A stretch of 64,000 bases of DNA, taken from assembly GCA_943788865.1 (NCBI GenBank), contig CALSRX010000004.1, positions 496,001-560,000 of the forward strand, written 5' to 3'. The number at the start of each line of letters is the position of its first letter. Positions within the stretch are counted from its first letter, which is position 1. This document shows positions 54,310 through 63,220 of the stretch, one piece after another. A model generated the notes under the pieces. That model had not been told where the DNA came from, did not search any database, and worked only from the letters and a program-made list of their open reading frames with translations. Source of the stretch: an uncultured Polaribacter sp. (GTDB lineage Bacteria; Bacteroidota; Bacteroidia; Flavobacteriales; Flavobacteriaceae). Position numbers and translations under genes: made by a program.

Positions 54310-55708
54310 ATGAAAAAAATAGTCGTTATCTTTTTTTGCTTTTTTTCAGTTTCAATGTTTTCTCAAGCATCAACTGAAGTAGTTGCAGAAATAATACCAA
54401 GTCAAGGGTTTTCATTTAACAACTTGTGGCGAGGTGTATTAGGAATGATTTCCTTATTAGTAATCGCATTTTTGTTTTCTAGTAACAAGAAGAAAATTGA
54501 TTGGAAAACTGTTGGAATAGGTTTGTCTGCACAATTATTAATTGCAATTGGAGTCTTAAAAGTGTCTTTTGTGCAAAAAATATTTGAATGGGTAGGTGGT
54601 TTGTTTGTAAGTGTTTTAGATTTTACAAGAGCTGGAAGCAAGTTTTTATTTGAAGGTTTGGTAATTGATATGGATAAATTTGGATATATTTTTGCTTTTC
54701 AAGTATTGCCTACTATTATATTTTTCTCAGCATTAACATCCGTTTTATTCTATTTAGGTTGGATTCAAAAAATTGTTAAAGTAATGGCTTGGTCTTTAGC
54801 AAAAGTGCTAAAAATATCTGGAGCAGAAAGTCTATCTGTAGCTGGTAACATTTTTTTAGGACAAACAGAAGCTCCATTATTGATCAAAGCGTATTTAGAA
54901 AAGATGAATAAGTCAGAAATGTTGTTGGTTATGATTGGTGGAATGGCAACCGTAGCCGGAGCTGTATTAGCAGCGTATATTGGGTTTTTAGGCGGAGATG
55001 ATCCAGTTTTAAGATTACAATTTGCCAAGCATTTATTGGCTGCATCTGTAATGGCGGCACCAGGAGCAATCGTGATTTCTAAAATCTTATACCCTCAGGT
55101 TGAAGAAGTGAATACTGATGTTAGAAGTTTCTAGTGAAAAAATTGGTTCAAACATTTTAGATTCAATAGCAAACGGTACAACAGAAGGATTGCGTTTGGC
55201 TGTAAATGTTGGTGCAATGTTGTTGGTATTTATTGCTTTTATTGCTATGGTAAACGGAATTTTAGGTTGGGTAGGAGATATCACTTCCTTAAATGATTGG
55301 ATTGCTGTAAACACCTCTTATAAAAGTTTTTCTTTAGAGTTTGTATTAGGGTATCTTTTTGCACCATTAATGTGGTTAATTGGTGTGGCAACACAAGACA
55401 TGACAATGATGGGGCAATTATTAGGAATTAAATTAGCAGCAAGTGAATTTGTTGGGTATATACAATTAGCAGAATTAAAAAATGTGGCAAGTGCAGTGCA
55501 TTTAAATTACAATAAATCAGTAATTATGGCTACTTATATGTTGTGTGGTTTTGCAAATTTTGCATCCATCGGAATTCAAATTGGAGGTATAGGTTCTTTA
55601 GCTCCAGGTCAAAGAAAAACCTTGTCAGAATTCGGAATGAAAGCATTAATTGGGGGTACAATTGCATCATTAATGTCTGCTACGATTGCAGGGATGATTA
55701 TTGGATAA
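54310..55708 (+). CDS. NupC-family concentrative nucleoside transporter, frameshifted once
   Basis: An inner-membrane symporter for nucleosides. The N-terminal frame starts with a signal-like segment and has the family blocks GAESLSVAGNIFLGQTEAPLLIKAY and MIGGMATVAGAVLAAYIGFLGG. After one extra A near 55126, the second frame continues EVSSEKIGSNILDSIANGTTEG and NLxGIQ-type ends (FANFASIGIQIGGIGSLAPGQR). The restored length is about 465 residues. A product of salvage that complements the thymidylate and folate genes downstream. Confidence 0.88.
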
Positions 55709-55743
55709 GAATAGGAGAAAGGTAAAAGGAGAAAGGTGAATGT

Positions 55744-56102
55744 ATGAGAAACTTTAGAAAACTTGATGTCTGGAATGACGCTAGGTTATTAGTTAAAGAA
55801 GTTTATATTGTCACTTCAAAATTACCTTCTTCAGAGAAGTTTGGATTAATCTCTCAAATAAATAGATGTGTAATTTCTATACCTGCTAATATTGCAGAAG
55901 GAAGTGCTAAAGATTCTCAAAAAGATTTTATTCGTTTTTTACAAATTAGTTTGGGTCTGCATATGAACTTGAATCTCATTTAATTTTATGCTCAGATTTA
56001 AATTTTATTGAAGAGAAAGAATTAAATTTACACATTGAAAAAATTCAAATTTTGCAAAGACGAATTTCATCATTAATAAAATATAATCAGTCTAAACATT
56101 AA
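55744..56102 (+). CDS. four-helix bundle protein (S23/avd-like), frameshifted
   Basis: Starts MRNFRKLDVWNDARLLVKEVY and has PANIAEGSAKDSQKDFIRFLQISLG, the hallmark of the four-helix bundle family that is also encoded in 23S rRNA intervening sequences. One missing base near 55958 shifts the frame; restored, it continues AYELESHLILCSDLNFIEEKEL and ends at 56102 after about 119 residues. The function is unknown. Two GGAGAAAGGT direct repeats sit just before its start (55711-55738). Confidence 0.7.
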
Positions 56103-56131
56103 CCATTTACCCAAAACCATTTGCCTGAAAT

Positions 56132-56956
56132 ATGAAACAATATTTAGATTTAGTAAAACACGTTTTAGAAAACGGAAACGAAAAAGGAGATAGAACAGGA
56201 ACAGGAACTAAAAGTGTTTTTGGGCATCAAATGCGTTTTGATTTAAGTGAAGGGTTTCCAATGGTGACTACTAAAAAATTACACTTAAAATCTATAGTTT
56301 ATGAATTGTTATGGTTTATAAACGGAGATACAAATATTAAGTATTTACAAGAAAATGGTGTAAGAATTTGGAACGAATGGGCTGATGAAAATGGAGATTT
56401 AGGTCCGGTGTATGGTCATCAATGGCGGAATTGGAATAGTGATGATATTGATCAGTTACAAGAGGTGATTACAACCTTAAAAAACAACCCGAATTCTAGA
56501 AGAATGTTGGTTTCTGCTTGGAATCCATCAGTATTGCCAGATACCTCTGTTTCATTTTCAGAAAATGTTGCTAACGGAAAAGCAGCCTTACCGCCGTGTC
56601 ATGCTTTTTTTCAGTTTTATGTAGCAGATAATAAATTGTCGTGTCAATTATATCAACGTAGTGCAGACATCTTTTTAGGTGTTCCGTTTAACATTGCAAG
56701 CTACGCCTTATTTACAATGATGATGGCACAAGTTTGTGGCTATCAAGCAGGAGAATTTATCCATACGTTTGGAGATGCTCATATTTATAACAATCATGTA
56801 GAACAATTAGAATTGCAATTGTCTAGAGATTTAAGACCGTTGCCAAAAATGAAAATCAATCCAGAAATCACTTCAATTTTCGACTTTACTTTTGATGATT
56901 TTGAGTTGGTAGATTACAATCCGCATCCTCACATTAAAGGGAAAGTTGCAGTTTAA
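56132..56956 (+). CDS. thyA: thymidylate synthase
   Basis: Converts dUMP and methylenetetrahydrofolate to dTMP and dihydrofolate. The 274 residues include [20 protein letters not shown], the [21 protein letters not shown] region, the catalytic cysteine in [13 protein letters not shown], and [18 protein letters not shown]. The sequence is intact, showing that the frame errors upstream stop before it. folA follows by two bases, so product dihydrofolate is reduced by the next gene. Confidence 0.97.
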   Translation: MKQYLDLVKHVLENGNEKGDRTGTGTKSVFGHQMRFDLSEGFPMVTTKKLHLKSIVYELLWFINGDTNIKYLQENGVRIWNEWADENGDLGPVYGHQWRNWNSDDIDQLQEVITTLKNNPNSRRMLVSAWNPSVLPDTSVSFSENVANGKAALPPCHAFFQFYVADNKLSCQLYQRSADIFLGVPFNIASYALFTMMMAQVCGYQAGEFIHTFGDAHIYNNHVEQLELQLSRDLRPLPKMKINPEITSIFDFTFDDFELVDYNPHPHIKGKVAV

Positions 56957-56958
56957 TT

Positions 56959-57459
56959 ATGAGTAGGATAACAATCATTGCAGCAATAGCAAATAACAAT
57001 GCATTAGGTAAAGACAACGATTTAATTTGGCATTTGCCAGCCGACTTAAAACGCTTTAAACAAGTTACCTCTGGTCATCATATTTTAATGGGTAGAAACA
57101 CCTTCGAATCTATTGGAAAACCTTTACCTAATAGAACAACCGTTATTATTACTAGAAATAATAATTACAAAGCAGCAGGTTGTATTGTGGTTGATAGTAT
57201 TGAAAAGGCATTAGAAGTTTCAAAAAACGATGATCAAATTTTCATTATAGGTGGCGCTCAAATTTATAAGCAAGCAATGGAGTCTAATTGGGTAGATCAG
57301 TTAGATATAACACAAGTGCATCATTCTTTTGAAGCTGATGTGTATTTTCCAGAAATTGATTCTGAAATTTGGGAAGAAATTTCACGAGAAGATTTTTCTG
57401 CAGATAAAAAAAACCAGTACAAGTATAGTTTTATCAGGTATAAAAAAAGAAAACTTTAA
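56959..57459 (+). CDS. folA: dihydrofolate reductase
   Basis: Regenerates tetrahydrofolate with NADPH. A 166-residue protein with IIAAIANNNALGKDNDLIWHLPADLKRFKQ (the start block, positions 5-34), the conserved MGRNTFESIGKPLPNRTTVI, and IGGAQIYKQAM. It is coupled to thyA, as in many bacteria. Confidence 0.96.
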   Translation: MSRITIIAAIANNNALGKDNDLIWHLPADLKRFKQVTSGHHILMGRNTFESIGKPLPNRTTVIITRNNNYKAAGCIVVDSIEKALEVSKNDDQIFIIGGAQIYKQAMESNWVDQLDITQVHHSFEADVYFPEIDSEIWEEISREDFSADKKNQYKYSFIRYKKRKL

Positions 57460-57870
57460 TTAATAAGTAAGCTTCATTTTGTATTTCTGTTCTGCAAATT
57501 TAAAATACCAAAACAGTTTATAGTTTACATCTAGCCCATAATCTACATTAGATTGGTACTCAATCACATTCTCATAAATACTAGAATCAAATCGTTGAGG
57601 ATTTCTAGCTCTGCTATTCCAAACATCTACATATACTCTGTTTTTATTTTTTAAATACGATTCTGAATAATATTCTATTGGTCTTGCAACCGTATTTAAA
57701 AAAGTAGTAAATCCTTGATCTATAATAATTACCTGGTACTCTAATTTTTCATTAGCAATTACAACAGGTTCTTCTTTTTCTGTTGTAATTTTTTTTGTTT
57801 GATATGAACCACAACTAACAACTAAAAAAGAAAAAGAAAATACGTATAGACAAAATTTTAATTGTTTCAT
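57460..57870 (-). CDS. DUF6146-like lipoprotein
   Basis: A lipoprotein of about 136 residues. I choose the ATG at 57870 (MKQLKFCLYVFSFSFLVVSCGS), which gives a clear lipobox VVSC; an upstream ATG adds 16 residues that are not signal-like. The mature part has YQVIIIDQGFTTFLNTVARP, YLKNKNRVYVDVWNSRARNP and YQSNVDYGLDVNYKLFWYF, the pattern of a Bacteroidota family of unknown function. It converges directly with folA. Confidence 0.8.
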   Translation of the reverse strand: MKQLKFCLYVFSFSFLVVSCGSYQTKKITTEKEEPVVIANEKLEYQVIIIDQGFTTFLNTVARPIEYYSESYLKNKNRVYVDVWNSRARNPQRFDSSIYENVIEYQSNVDYGLDVNYKLFWYFKFAEQKYKMKLTY

Positions 57871-57967
57871 AATCAGTAATTTATTTAGTGAAGGTCGAAA
57901 AAATAATTTAATAAACATTGATTTATTCGAGTTTTAACATTAATTTTCAGCATCAAACTCAACAAAT

Positions 57968-59317
57968 ATGCGTAAAATTATTTTCCAACTATTTATAGTT
58001 ACTGTTTTAATATCTTGTAATCAACAAGAAACAAAAAAAAATACCTACAATATCTTAGACGAAAAAGAGAGAGCAATATTGCGGGATGAAATCCTTGAAG
58101 ATCGTTTTAACAATCTGCTACCAAAAATAATGGATGATACCGATATTGATATGTGGGTAGTGATTTCTAGAGAATACAATGAAGATCCAGTAATTAAAAC
58201 AATGTTACCATCAGTTTGGTTAAATGCTCGTAGAAGAACCATCTTAGTTTTTTATCGCGATAAAGAAAAAAACACCATTGAAAAACTTGCAGTTGCAAGA
58301 TATGATGTTGGTAAAAGCATTAAATCGTCTTGGAACAAAGAAGAAGAACCAAATCAATGGAAAGCATTGAGCAGGATTATTGAAGAAAGGAATCCAACTA
58401 AAATAGGAGTGAATATTTCCAAACATTTTGCAATCGCAGACGGATTGGTAAAAACAGATTATGATGAGTTTGTTGCAAATCTTTCGGTTGCAAATCAGAA
58501 AAAAATTGTTTCGGCCGAAAAATTGGCAATAGGTTGGATAGAAACTAGAACTCCAAAAGAAATGGAGCTTTTTAGAAAACTTGTAAAAATTACACATGAT
58601 ATTGTAGATGAAGCATTTACAAATAATGTGATTAAACCTGGAGAAACTACAACAGATGATGTTGTTTGGTGGATGCGACAAAAAGTAACAGATTTAGGAC
58701 TAGATACTTGGTTTCACCCAACAATTGATGTTCAAAGAAGTAAAGAGCCTTTAAAATCACACATTTATTCGTTTTCTAAAGCAAAAGACAATCAGGTAAT
58801 TTTACCTGGAGATTTGTTGCATTGTGATTTCGGAATTAGTTATATAGGATTGAATACCGATTGTCAGCAACACGCTTATGTGTTAGGAAAAGACGAAACT
58901 GAAGTACCAACTTTTTTAGCGGATGCTTTTGCAAAAGGAAATCGTTTGCAAGATATTTTAACAACCAATATGAAAACGGGTAAAACCGGAAATGAAATTT
59001 TAGCGACTTCTTTAGAACAAGCAAAGAAAGAAGGGTTGAAGCCATCAATATACTCTCATCCTTTAGGGCTTTTTGGACACAGTTCTGGAACAACAATAGG
59101 GATGTGGGATTCACAAGGAGGTGTTCCTGTTAATGGAGATTATCCGTTACATAATAATACGGTGTACGCCATAGAATTAAATGTTACGGTTGCTATAAAA
59201 GAATGGCAAAAAGACATCAGAATTATGTTAGAAGAAGCTGGTTTTTTTGGTGATGGGAAGCACGAATATGTTAATGAAAGACAAGAAGCAATCAAGCCAA
59301 TAAAAATCAATTATTAA
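57968..59317 (+). CDS. M24 family metallopeptidase lipoprotein (Xaa-Pro-like)
   Basis: A 449-residue lipoprotein with lipobox LISC near residue 17. It has a creatinase/aminopeptidase N-terminal domain (DIDMWVVISREYNEDP) and the pita-bread catalytic domain from about residue 200. Metal ligands are visible: HCDFGISYIGLNTDCQQHAY (Asp pair), SHPLGLFGHSSGTTIG (His), and ELNVTVAIKEW with Glu near the end. Cleavage of Xaa-Pro dipeptides or similar small peptides in the periplasm is likely. It overlaps the tag start by one base. Confidence 0.9.
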   Translation: MRKIIFQLFIVTVLISCNQQETKKNTYNILDEKERAILRDEILEDRFNNLLPKIMDDTDIDMWVVISREYNEDPVIKTMLPSVWLNARRRTILVFYRDKEKNTIEKLAVARYDVGKSIKSSWNKEEEPNQWKALSRIIEERNPTKIGVNISKHFAIADGLVKTDYDEFVANLSVANQKKIVSAEKLAIGWIETRTPKEMELFRKLVKITHDIVDEAFTNNVIKPGETTTDDVVWWMRQKVTDLGLDTWFHPTIDVQRSKEPLKSHIYSFSKAKDNQVILPGDLLHCDFGISYIGLNTDCQQHAYVLGKDETEVPTFLADAFAKGNRLQDILTTNMKTGKTGNEILATSLEQAKKEGLKPSIYSHPLGLFGHSSGTTIGMWDSQGGVPVNGDYPLHNNTVYAIELNVTVAIKEWQKDIRIMLEEAGFFGDGKHEYVNERQEAIKPIKINY

Positions 59318-59868
59318 TGCAGAAAAGATGTTTTTGGGTAAGTGAAGATCCATTATATATTGAGTATCATGATAAAGAATGGGGGAAACCTGTGTATGAT
59401 GATGAAACCTTGTTTGAATTTTTGCTGCTAGAATCTTTTCAGGCGGGATTAAGTTGGATAACAATCCTTAAAAAAAGAGAAAATTTTAGAAAGGCATTTG
59501 ATAAATTTGATTACAAAAAAATTGCAAATTACAATCAAAAAAAGTTTGATGAACTACTTGAGAATGCTGGAATTATCAGAAATAAATTAAAAATAAAATC
59601 TGCCACAACTAATGCTCAGTTGTTTTTAGAGATTCAAAAAGAATATGGCTCGTTTTCTAAGTTTATTTGGTCTTATGTTGACGGTAAACCGATTGTAAAT
59701 TCATTTAAAACTAGAGCCGAAGTACCTGCTACAACAGCCGTTTCTGATGCAATTTCTAAAGCCTTAAAAAAACGCGGTTTTAAATTTGTTGGTTCAACCA
59801 TTATCTATGCATTTATGCAAGCAACAGGTATGGTAAATGACCATACAACGGATTGTTTTTGTTATTAA
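59317..59868 (+). CDS. tag: DNA-3-methyladenine glycosylase I
   Basis: A 183-residue base-excision enzyme that removes 3-methyladenine. Start MQKRCFWVSEDPLYIEYHDKEWG carries the zinc Cys and the YHDKEWG motif; then LLLESFQAGLSWITILKKREN and the C-terminal FKFVGSTIIYAFMQATGMVNDH. The end with Cys residues (DCFC) completes the zinc snap. Its ATG overlaps the peptidase stop by one base. Confidence 0.95.
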   Translation: MQKRCFWVSEDPLYIEYHDKEWGKPVYDDETLFEFLLLESFQAGLSWITILKKRENFRKAFDKFDYKKIANYNQKKFDELLENAGIIRNKLKIKSATTNAQLFLEIQKEYGSFSKFIWSYVDGKPIVNSFKTRAEVPATTAVSDAISKALKKRGFKFVGSTIIYAFMQATGMVNDHTTDCFCY

Positions 59869-59879
59869 AATTAAGAAAA

Positions 59880-60071
59880 TTAACTCTTGCTGTAAATACG
59901 AATAGCGCTAAAAATAACAATTGCAACAATCATCCAAAAACCAACTTTTAACGCAGTGTTTTTATAATGCTTTTTATGACTGATTATGTCTTTTCTGTAA
60001 CTCCAAATCATTAAAACTATAAAAGCAACAACAAAAAAACCAGCAAAAATTAATTGACCTTTGGTAAACAT
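59880..60071 (-). CDS. small membrane protein
   Basis: A 63-residue protein with two membrane segments (about 7-24 and 43-60) around a basic loop (YRKDIISHKKHYKNT). The arrangement is conserved-looking, but I know no function. It is divergent from the following SDR gene, with only about 33 bases between the starts. Confidence 0.7.
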   Translation of the reverse strand: MFTKGQLIFAGFFVVAFIVLMIWSYRKDIISHKKHYKNTALKVGFWMIVAIVIFSAIRIYSKS

Positions 60072-60104
60072 AAAATTGTATTTTTATGCAAAAATACAAA
60101 TTAA

Positions 60105-60827
60105 ATGAAGACAGCAATTGTTTTTGGAGCAACTTCTGGTATTGGAAAATCTTTAACCGAATTATTGGTGAAAGATGGTTATAAAGTTGCAATTACTGGT
60201 AGAAGGTTAGAGCAACTTCAAGAACTAAAAGCTGCGTATCCAACTCAAATTTTAGTCAAACAAAACGATATTCAGCAAGTTGAAGATGTAGAAAAAGTAT
60301 TTAATGAAATTGTAACCGAATTTGAAACTATAGATTTGATTATTCAATCTTCTGGAGTTGGATATGTAAATCCAAAATTAGATTGGAAACTCTTACAACA
60401 AACAGTTCTTACAAATGTATTGGGTGTTACAAAACTATACTCATTGGCATATATCTTATTTAAGAAACAACAATTTGGACATTTAGTTGGTATTACCTCT
60501 ATTGCATCAATTAGAGGAAATAGGGCAGCACCAGATTATTTTTCATCGAAAGCCTATCAAAAAGCATTTTTAGAGAGTTTGTATATCAAAACAAAATCAA
60601 TCAAATCAAAAAAAGTCTTTATTTCAGAAATTCGACCAGGATTTGTTGATACAGCTATGGCTTTAGGTGACAATCTTTTTTGGATGGCCCCGCTAGATAA
60701 GGCTACCAAACAAATATATTCTGCTATTAAAAAGAAAAAAAGAGTTGCATACATTACAAAACGTTGGGCAATTATTGCTTTTGTTTTAAAAATTGTTCCA
60801 GCTTGGTTATTAAAAAAACTTACATAA
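60105..60827 (+). CDS. short-chain dehydrogenase/reductase
   Basis: A 240-residue SDR with the cofactor loop GATSGIGKS, a basic GRR after strand two that suggests NADP(H), the QSSGVGYVN segment, catalytic Ser in GITSIASIRG and the YFSSK (Y-x-x-x-K) pair. A C-terminal hydrophobic and basic tail may attach it to the membrane. The substrate is unknown. Confidence 0.9.
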   Translation: MKTAIVFGATSGIGKSLTELLVKDGYKVAITGRRLEQLQELKAAYPTQILVKQNDIQQVEDVEKVFNEIVTEFETIDLIIQSSGVGYVNPKLDWKLLQQTVLTNVLGVTKLYSLAYILFKKQQFGHLVGITSIASIRGNRAAPDYFSSKAYQKAFLESLYIKTKSIKSKKVFISEIRPGFVDTAMALGDNLFWMAPLDKATKQIYSAIKKKKRVAYITKRWAIIAFVLKIVPAWLLKKLT

Positions 60828-60854
60828 ATTAAAAACATAAAAAAGACCCATAAA

Positions 60855-61241
60855 ATGAAAAAAAGAATCGCCGCAGTACATGATTTTCATACAGCATTTA
60901 AACTAGGAATTAATAACAAACCAACAGCAAATATTGGAGAAGATAGAAATCTGTTGCGTTTTAATTTAATGAAAGAAGAAAACGAAGAGTATTTAGAAGC
61001 TGCACAGAATAATGATTTAATAGAAGTCGCAGATGCGCTTGGTGACATGTTGTACATCTTATGTGGTACCATTATAGAACACGGGATGCAAGATAAAATA
61101 GAAGAGGTTTTTAATGAGATACAACGTAGTAATATGAGTAAATTGGGCGAAGACGGAAAACCAATTTATCGTGAAGATGGTAAGGTATTAAAAGGGCCAA
61201 ACTATTTTAAACCCAATATTGCTAAGATATTAGATAAATAA
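60855..61241 (+). CDS. MazG-like nucleotide pyrophosphohydrolase
   Basis: A 128-residue all-alpha NTP pyrophosphohydrolase with the metal-binding pattern EENEEYLEA (E-E-x-x-E) and VADALGDMLY (E/D-x-x-D). Related proteins act in phage or housekeeping nucleotide clean-up; the substrate here is not predictable. The C-terminal tail KLGEDGKPIYREDGKVLKG is typical of the subfamily. Confidence 0.85.
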   Translation: MKKRIAAVHDFHTAFKLGINNKPTANIGEDRNLLRFNLMKEENEEYLEAAQNNDLIEVADALGDMLYILCGTIIEHGMQDKIEEVFNEIQRSNMSKLGEDGKPIYREDGKVLKGPNYFKPNIAKILDK

Positions 61242-61285
61242 AACAATATATTTATCGAGGTTAAAAACATGTAAAATAGATCATT

Positions 61286-61996
61286 ATGAAAAAAACATAT
61301 GCGTTATTGATTTGCCTTCTACTTTCTGTGAGTGCAAATTCACAAAGTTTTATTGGCGCTTGGGAGTCAATAGTTACTAACGAAAAAGGTGACGAAATAA
61401 AAACGGTAGTTTCTTTTGCAGATGGATATCAGGTTATGACCAGTTTTGAAGCTAAAACAGGAAAATTTATAACGACTAATGGAGGTTCTTGGAATTTAGT
61501 AGGAGATATGATGACAGAGAAAATAGAATTTGACAGTACAAGTCCAGACAATGTTGGAACAGAAGTAAGTTTTAAAGTCTTTAATACGGGTTCTGAAATG
61601 GGAATTGTTGGGCAAAACCAGAAGTTTAGAAGAATTGATAGCGGCAAACCAGGGAAGCTACAAGGTGCTTGGTTAATGTCTGGTAGAGTTAGAGAAGGAA
61701 AAACACAAATGAGAGACACCTCAGGATCAAGAAAAACAATGAAAGTATTATCTGGTTCTCGTTTTCAATGGATAGCTTACAATACAGCAACCAAGCAATT
61801 TATGGGAACCGGCGGCGGAACCTACACAACCATTAACGGAAAATACACCGAAAAAATAGAGTTCTTTTCTAGAGATAATTCTAAAGCAGGGCTCAGTTTA
61901 ACTTTTGACTACTCTTTAAAAGATGGCACATGGAATCATAAAGGATTCTCTAGTAAAGGAGCTGCCATGCATGAGATTTGGAGCGTAAGAAAATAA
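61286..61996 (+). CDS. secreted hypothetical protein
   Basis: A 236-residue protein with a signal peptide cleaved near ANSQS (residue 20). The mature part is two similar halves, each beginning with a W-containing segment (IGAWESIV; QGAWLMSG) followed by GTGG/TTxNG strands, which looks like a duplicated lipocalin-like beta domain. The repeat is visible as NGGSWNLVGDMMTEKIEF versus GTYTTINGKYTEKIEF. No known function. Confidence 0.75.
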   Translation: MKKTYALLICLLLSVSANSQSFIGAWESIVTNEKGDEIKTVVSFADGYQVMTSFEAKTGKFITTNGGSWNLVGDMMTEKIEFDSTSPDNVGTEVSFKVFNTGSEMGIVGQNQKFRRIDSGKPGKLQGAWLMSGRVREGKTQMRDTSGSRKTMKVLSGSRFQWIAYNTATKQFMGTGGGTYTTINGKYTEKIEFFSRDNSKAGLSLTFDYSLKDGTWNHKGFSSKGAAMHEIWSVRK

Positions 61997-62074
61997 TTTT
62001 TCTAACATAAAAATTTTTTCTTGTAACATATCTAAGGTTTTAACTACTTATACTATGAGTTTAAATCAGAAAAA

Positions 62075-62179
62075 ATGAAAAATAACAACACTAGTAAAAA
62101 AAGTACTTTAAAAAATCAATTTATTAGATTCTATCAATGTGAAGTTAGAACTTTTAAAAGAATCCTCGGAATTAAATAA
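62075..62179 (+). CDS. possible 34-residue basic peptide
   Basis: A frame of 34 codons (MKNNNTSKKSTLKNQFIRF...) that is basic and lacks a membrane segment. It sits between the previous gene and the MBL gene in otherwise empty DNA. It is too short to be sure of; codon composition is compatible with coding. Confidence 0.3.
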   Translation: MKNNNTSKKSTLKNQFIRFYQCEVRTFKRILGIK

Positions 62180-62183
62180 TTGG

Positions 62184-63137
62184 CTATAATTCGTAATTAT
62201 CACCCTCTGTAGCAAACCTAAAACCTAGTTTTTCCATTTCTTTTCGTTTGTTGCCGTTTTCTTGTAAAGCTGGGTTGGTATGATTAAAGTGAATAAATAT
62301 TACTTTGTTTTTTGTAGCTAAGGTTTCGTTTTTAAATAAGTCTACAGTTTCTATAATAAATGGATGAGGTACTTCGGTTAAAGCTCTTGCTACTTCACTT
62401 TGATCAAAAAATGTAGCATCTACAAAAGCATAATCAACTTTTTTAACTTCTTCAACAATATTGCGTTTCCATTTTTGCCATTTGTCAATATCCGGAATAA
62501 ACAAGGCAGTTTTTTTTGTTCCTTCAATTTTATAACCTACAGTTTCAGAAAATTCATCTCTATGTGGTACTAAAAACGGGGTCACTTTTAAATTACTATT
62601 TAATACTGTTGTTGAATCGTTTTGCAGTTTTTGCAAATCAATATTTTGTAAAGAAACCAATTGACTCCAAGGTCCGTTTTGTTCTAAATACGTTTTCATT
62701 TTTGGCATTGCAAACACTTTTGTGCCTTGTTTTCCTAAAGCCTCTCTACCAAAATACATCAAGCCTGTATAGTGTCCAATATGTGCATGTGTTAAGAAAA
62801 CACCGTCAATAATTGTAGCTGTTTTTAAATGATGTTGCTCTAAACCTGCCAATTGAGTATCCATATCTGGAGTTGCATCAAACAACCATTTTTGTTTGTT
62901 TTCTTGGTCAACTAAGCCTAAAGAAACAACACTCTTCCTTTTATTAATGCCATTGAAATAATTAGCACAACATTCTTTTTGACAACCAATATGTGGATAC
63001 CCCGCATCTTGGGAAATCCCTAAAACAGTGATGTATTGATTGGGTTTTGATGCTTCAATTATTTCTGTTGATTTTTTCTTTCCGTTACAACCAATACATA
63101 ATATCGTAAAAAGCAGAAATGATATTTTTAGTTTCAT
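62184..63137 (-). CDS. PqqB-like metallo-beta-lactamase fold lipoprotein
   Basis: A 317-residue lipoprotein with lipobox LCIGC near residue 13. It carries the PqqB-like pattern VLGISQDAGYPHIGCQKECC and the MBL metal motif LTHAHIGHYTGL, where a Gly replaces the Asp seen in most H-x-H-x-DH motifs, plus VPHRDEFSETVGY and IPDIDKW. It is probably a periplasmic hydrolase. In PQQ synthesis PqqB is cytosolic, and no pqq genes are here, so a separate role is likely. Confidence 0.85.
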   Translation of the reverse strand: MKLKISFLLFTILCIGCNGKKKSTEIIEASKPNQYITVLGISQDAGYPHIGCQKECCANYFNGINKRKSVVSLGLVDQENKQKWLFDATPDMDTQLAGLEQHHLKTATIIDGVFLTHAHIGHYTGLMYFGREALGKQGTKVFAMPKMKTYLEQNGPWSQLVSLQNIDLQKLQNDSTTVLNSNLKVTPFLVPHRDEFSETVGYKIEGTKKTALFIPDIDKWQKWKRNIVEEVKKVDYAFVDATFFDQSEVARALTEVPHPFIIETVDLFKNETLATKNKVIFIHFNHTNPALQENGNKRKEMEKLGFRFATEGDNYEL

Positions 63138-63167
63138 TATCGATGAGTTTTAAAATTGAAAGCTACA

Positions 63168-63201
63168 AAAAAAGCATCAATCTTAGATTGATGCTTTTTA
63201 T
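63168..63201. terminator. terminator upstream of the MBL gene / after ilvE
   Basis: AAAGCATCAATCT/AGATTGATGCTTT stem with A and T runs on both sides. It ends the ilvE transcript on the minus strand. Confidence 0.8.
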
Positions 63202-63220
63202 TATTTTAAAAATGGAAATA

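Noticed and set aside
50747..55965. Programmed ribosomal frameshifting as the reason for the broken frames
   Set aside because: The shifts occur at many unrelated sites in six genes, without slippery sequence or stimulatory structure, which no known recoding system does.
58244..58681. 145-codon minus-strand frame opposite the M24 peptidase gene
   Set aside because: Phe/Cys-rich composition typical of antisense to AT-rich coding sequence; the plus strand is a clear family member.
62184..63137. Part of a PQQ biosynthesis cluster
   Set aside because: The protein is PqqB-like but is a lipoprotein, and no pqqA, C, D or E is nearby.
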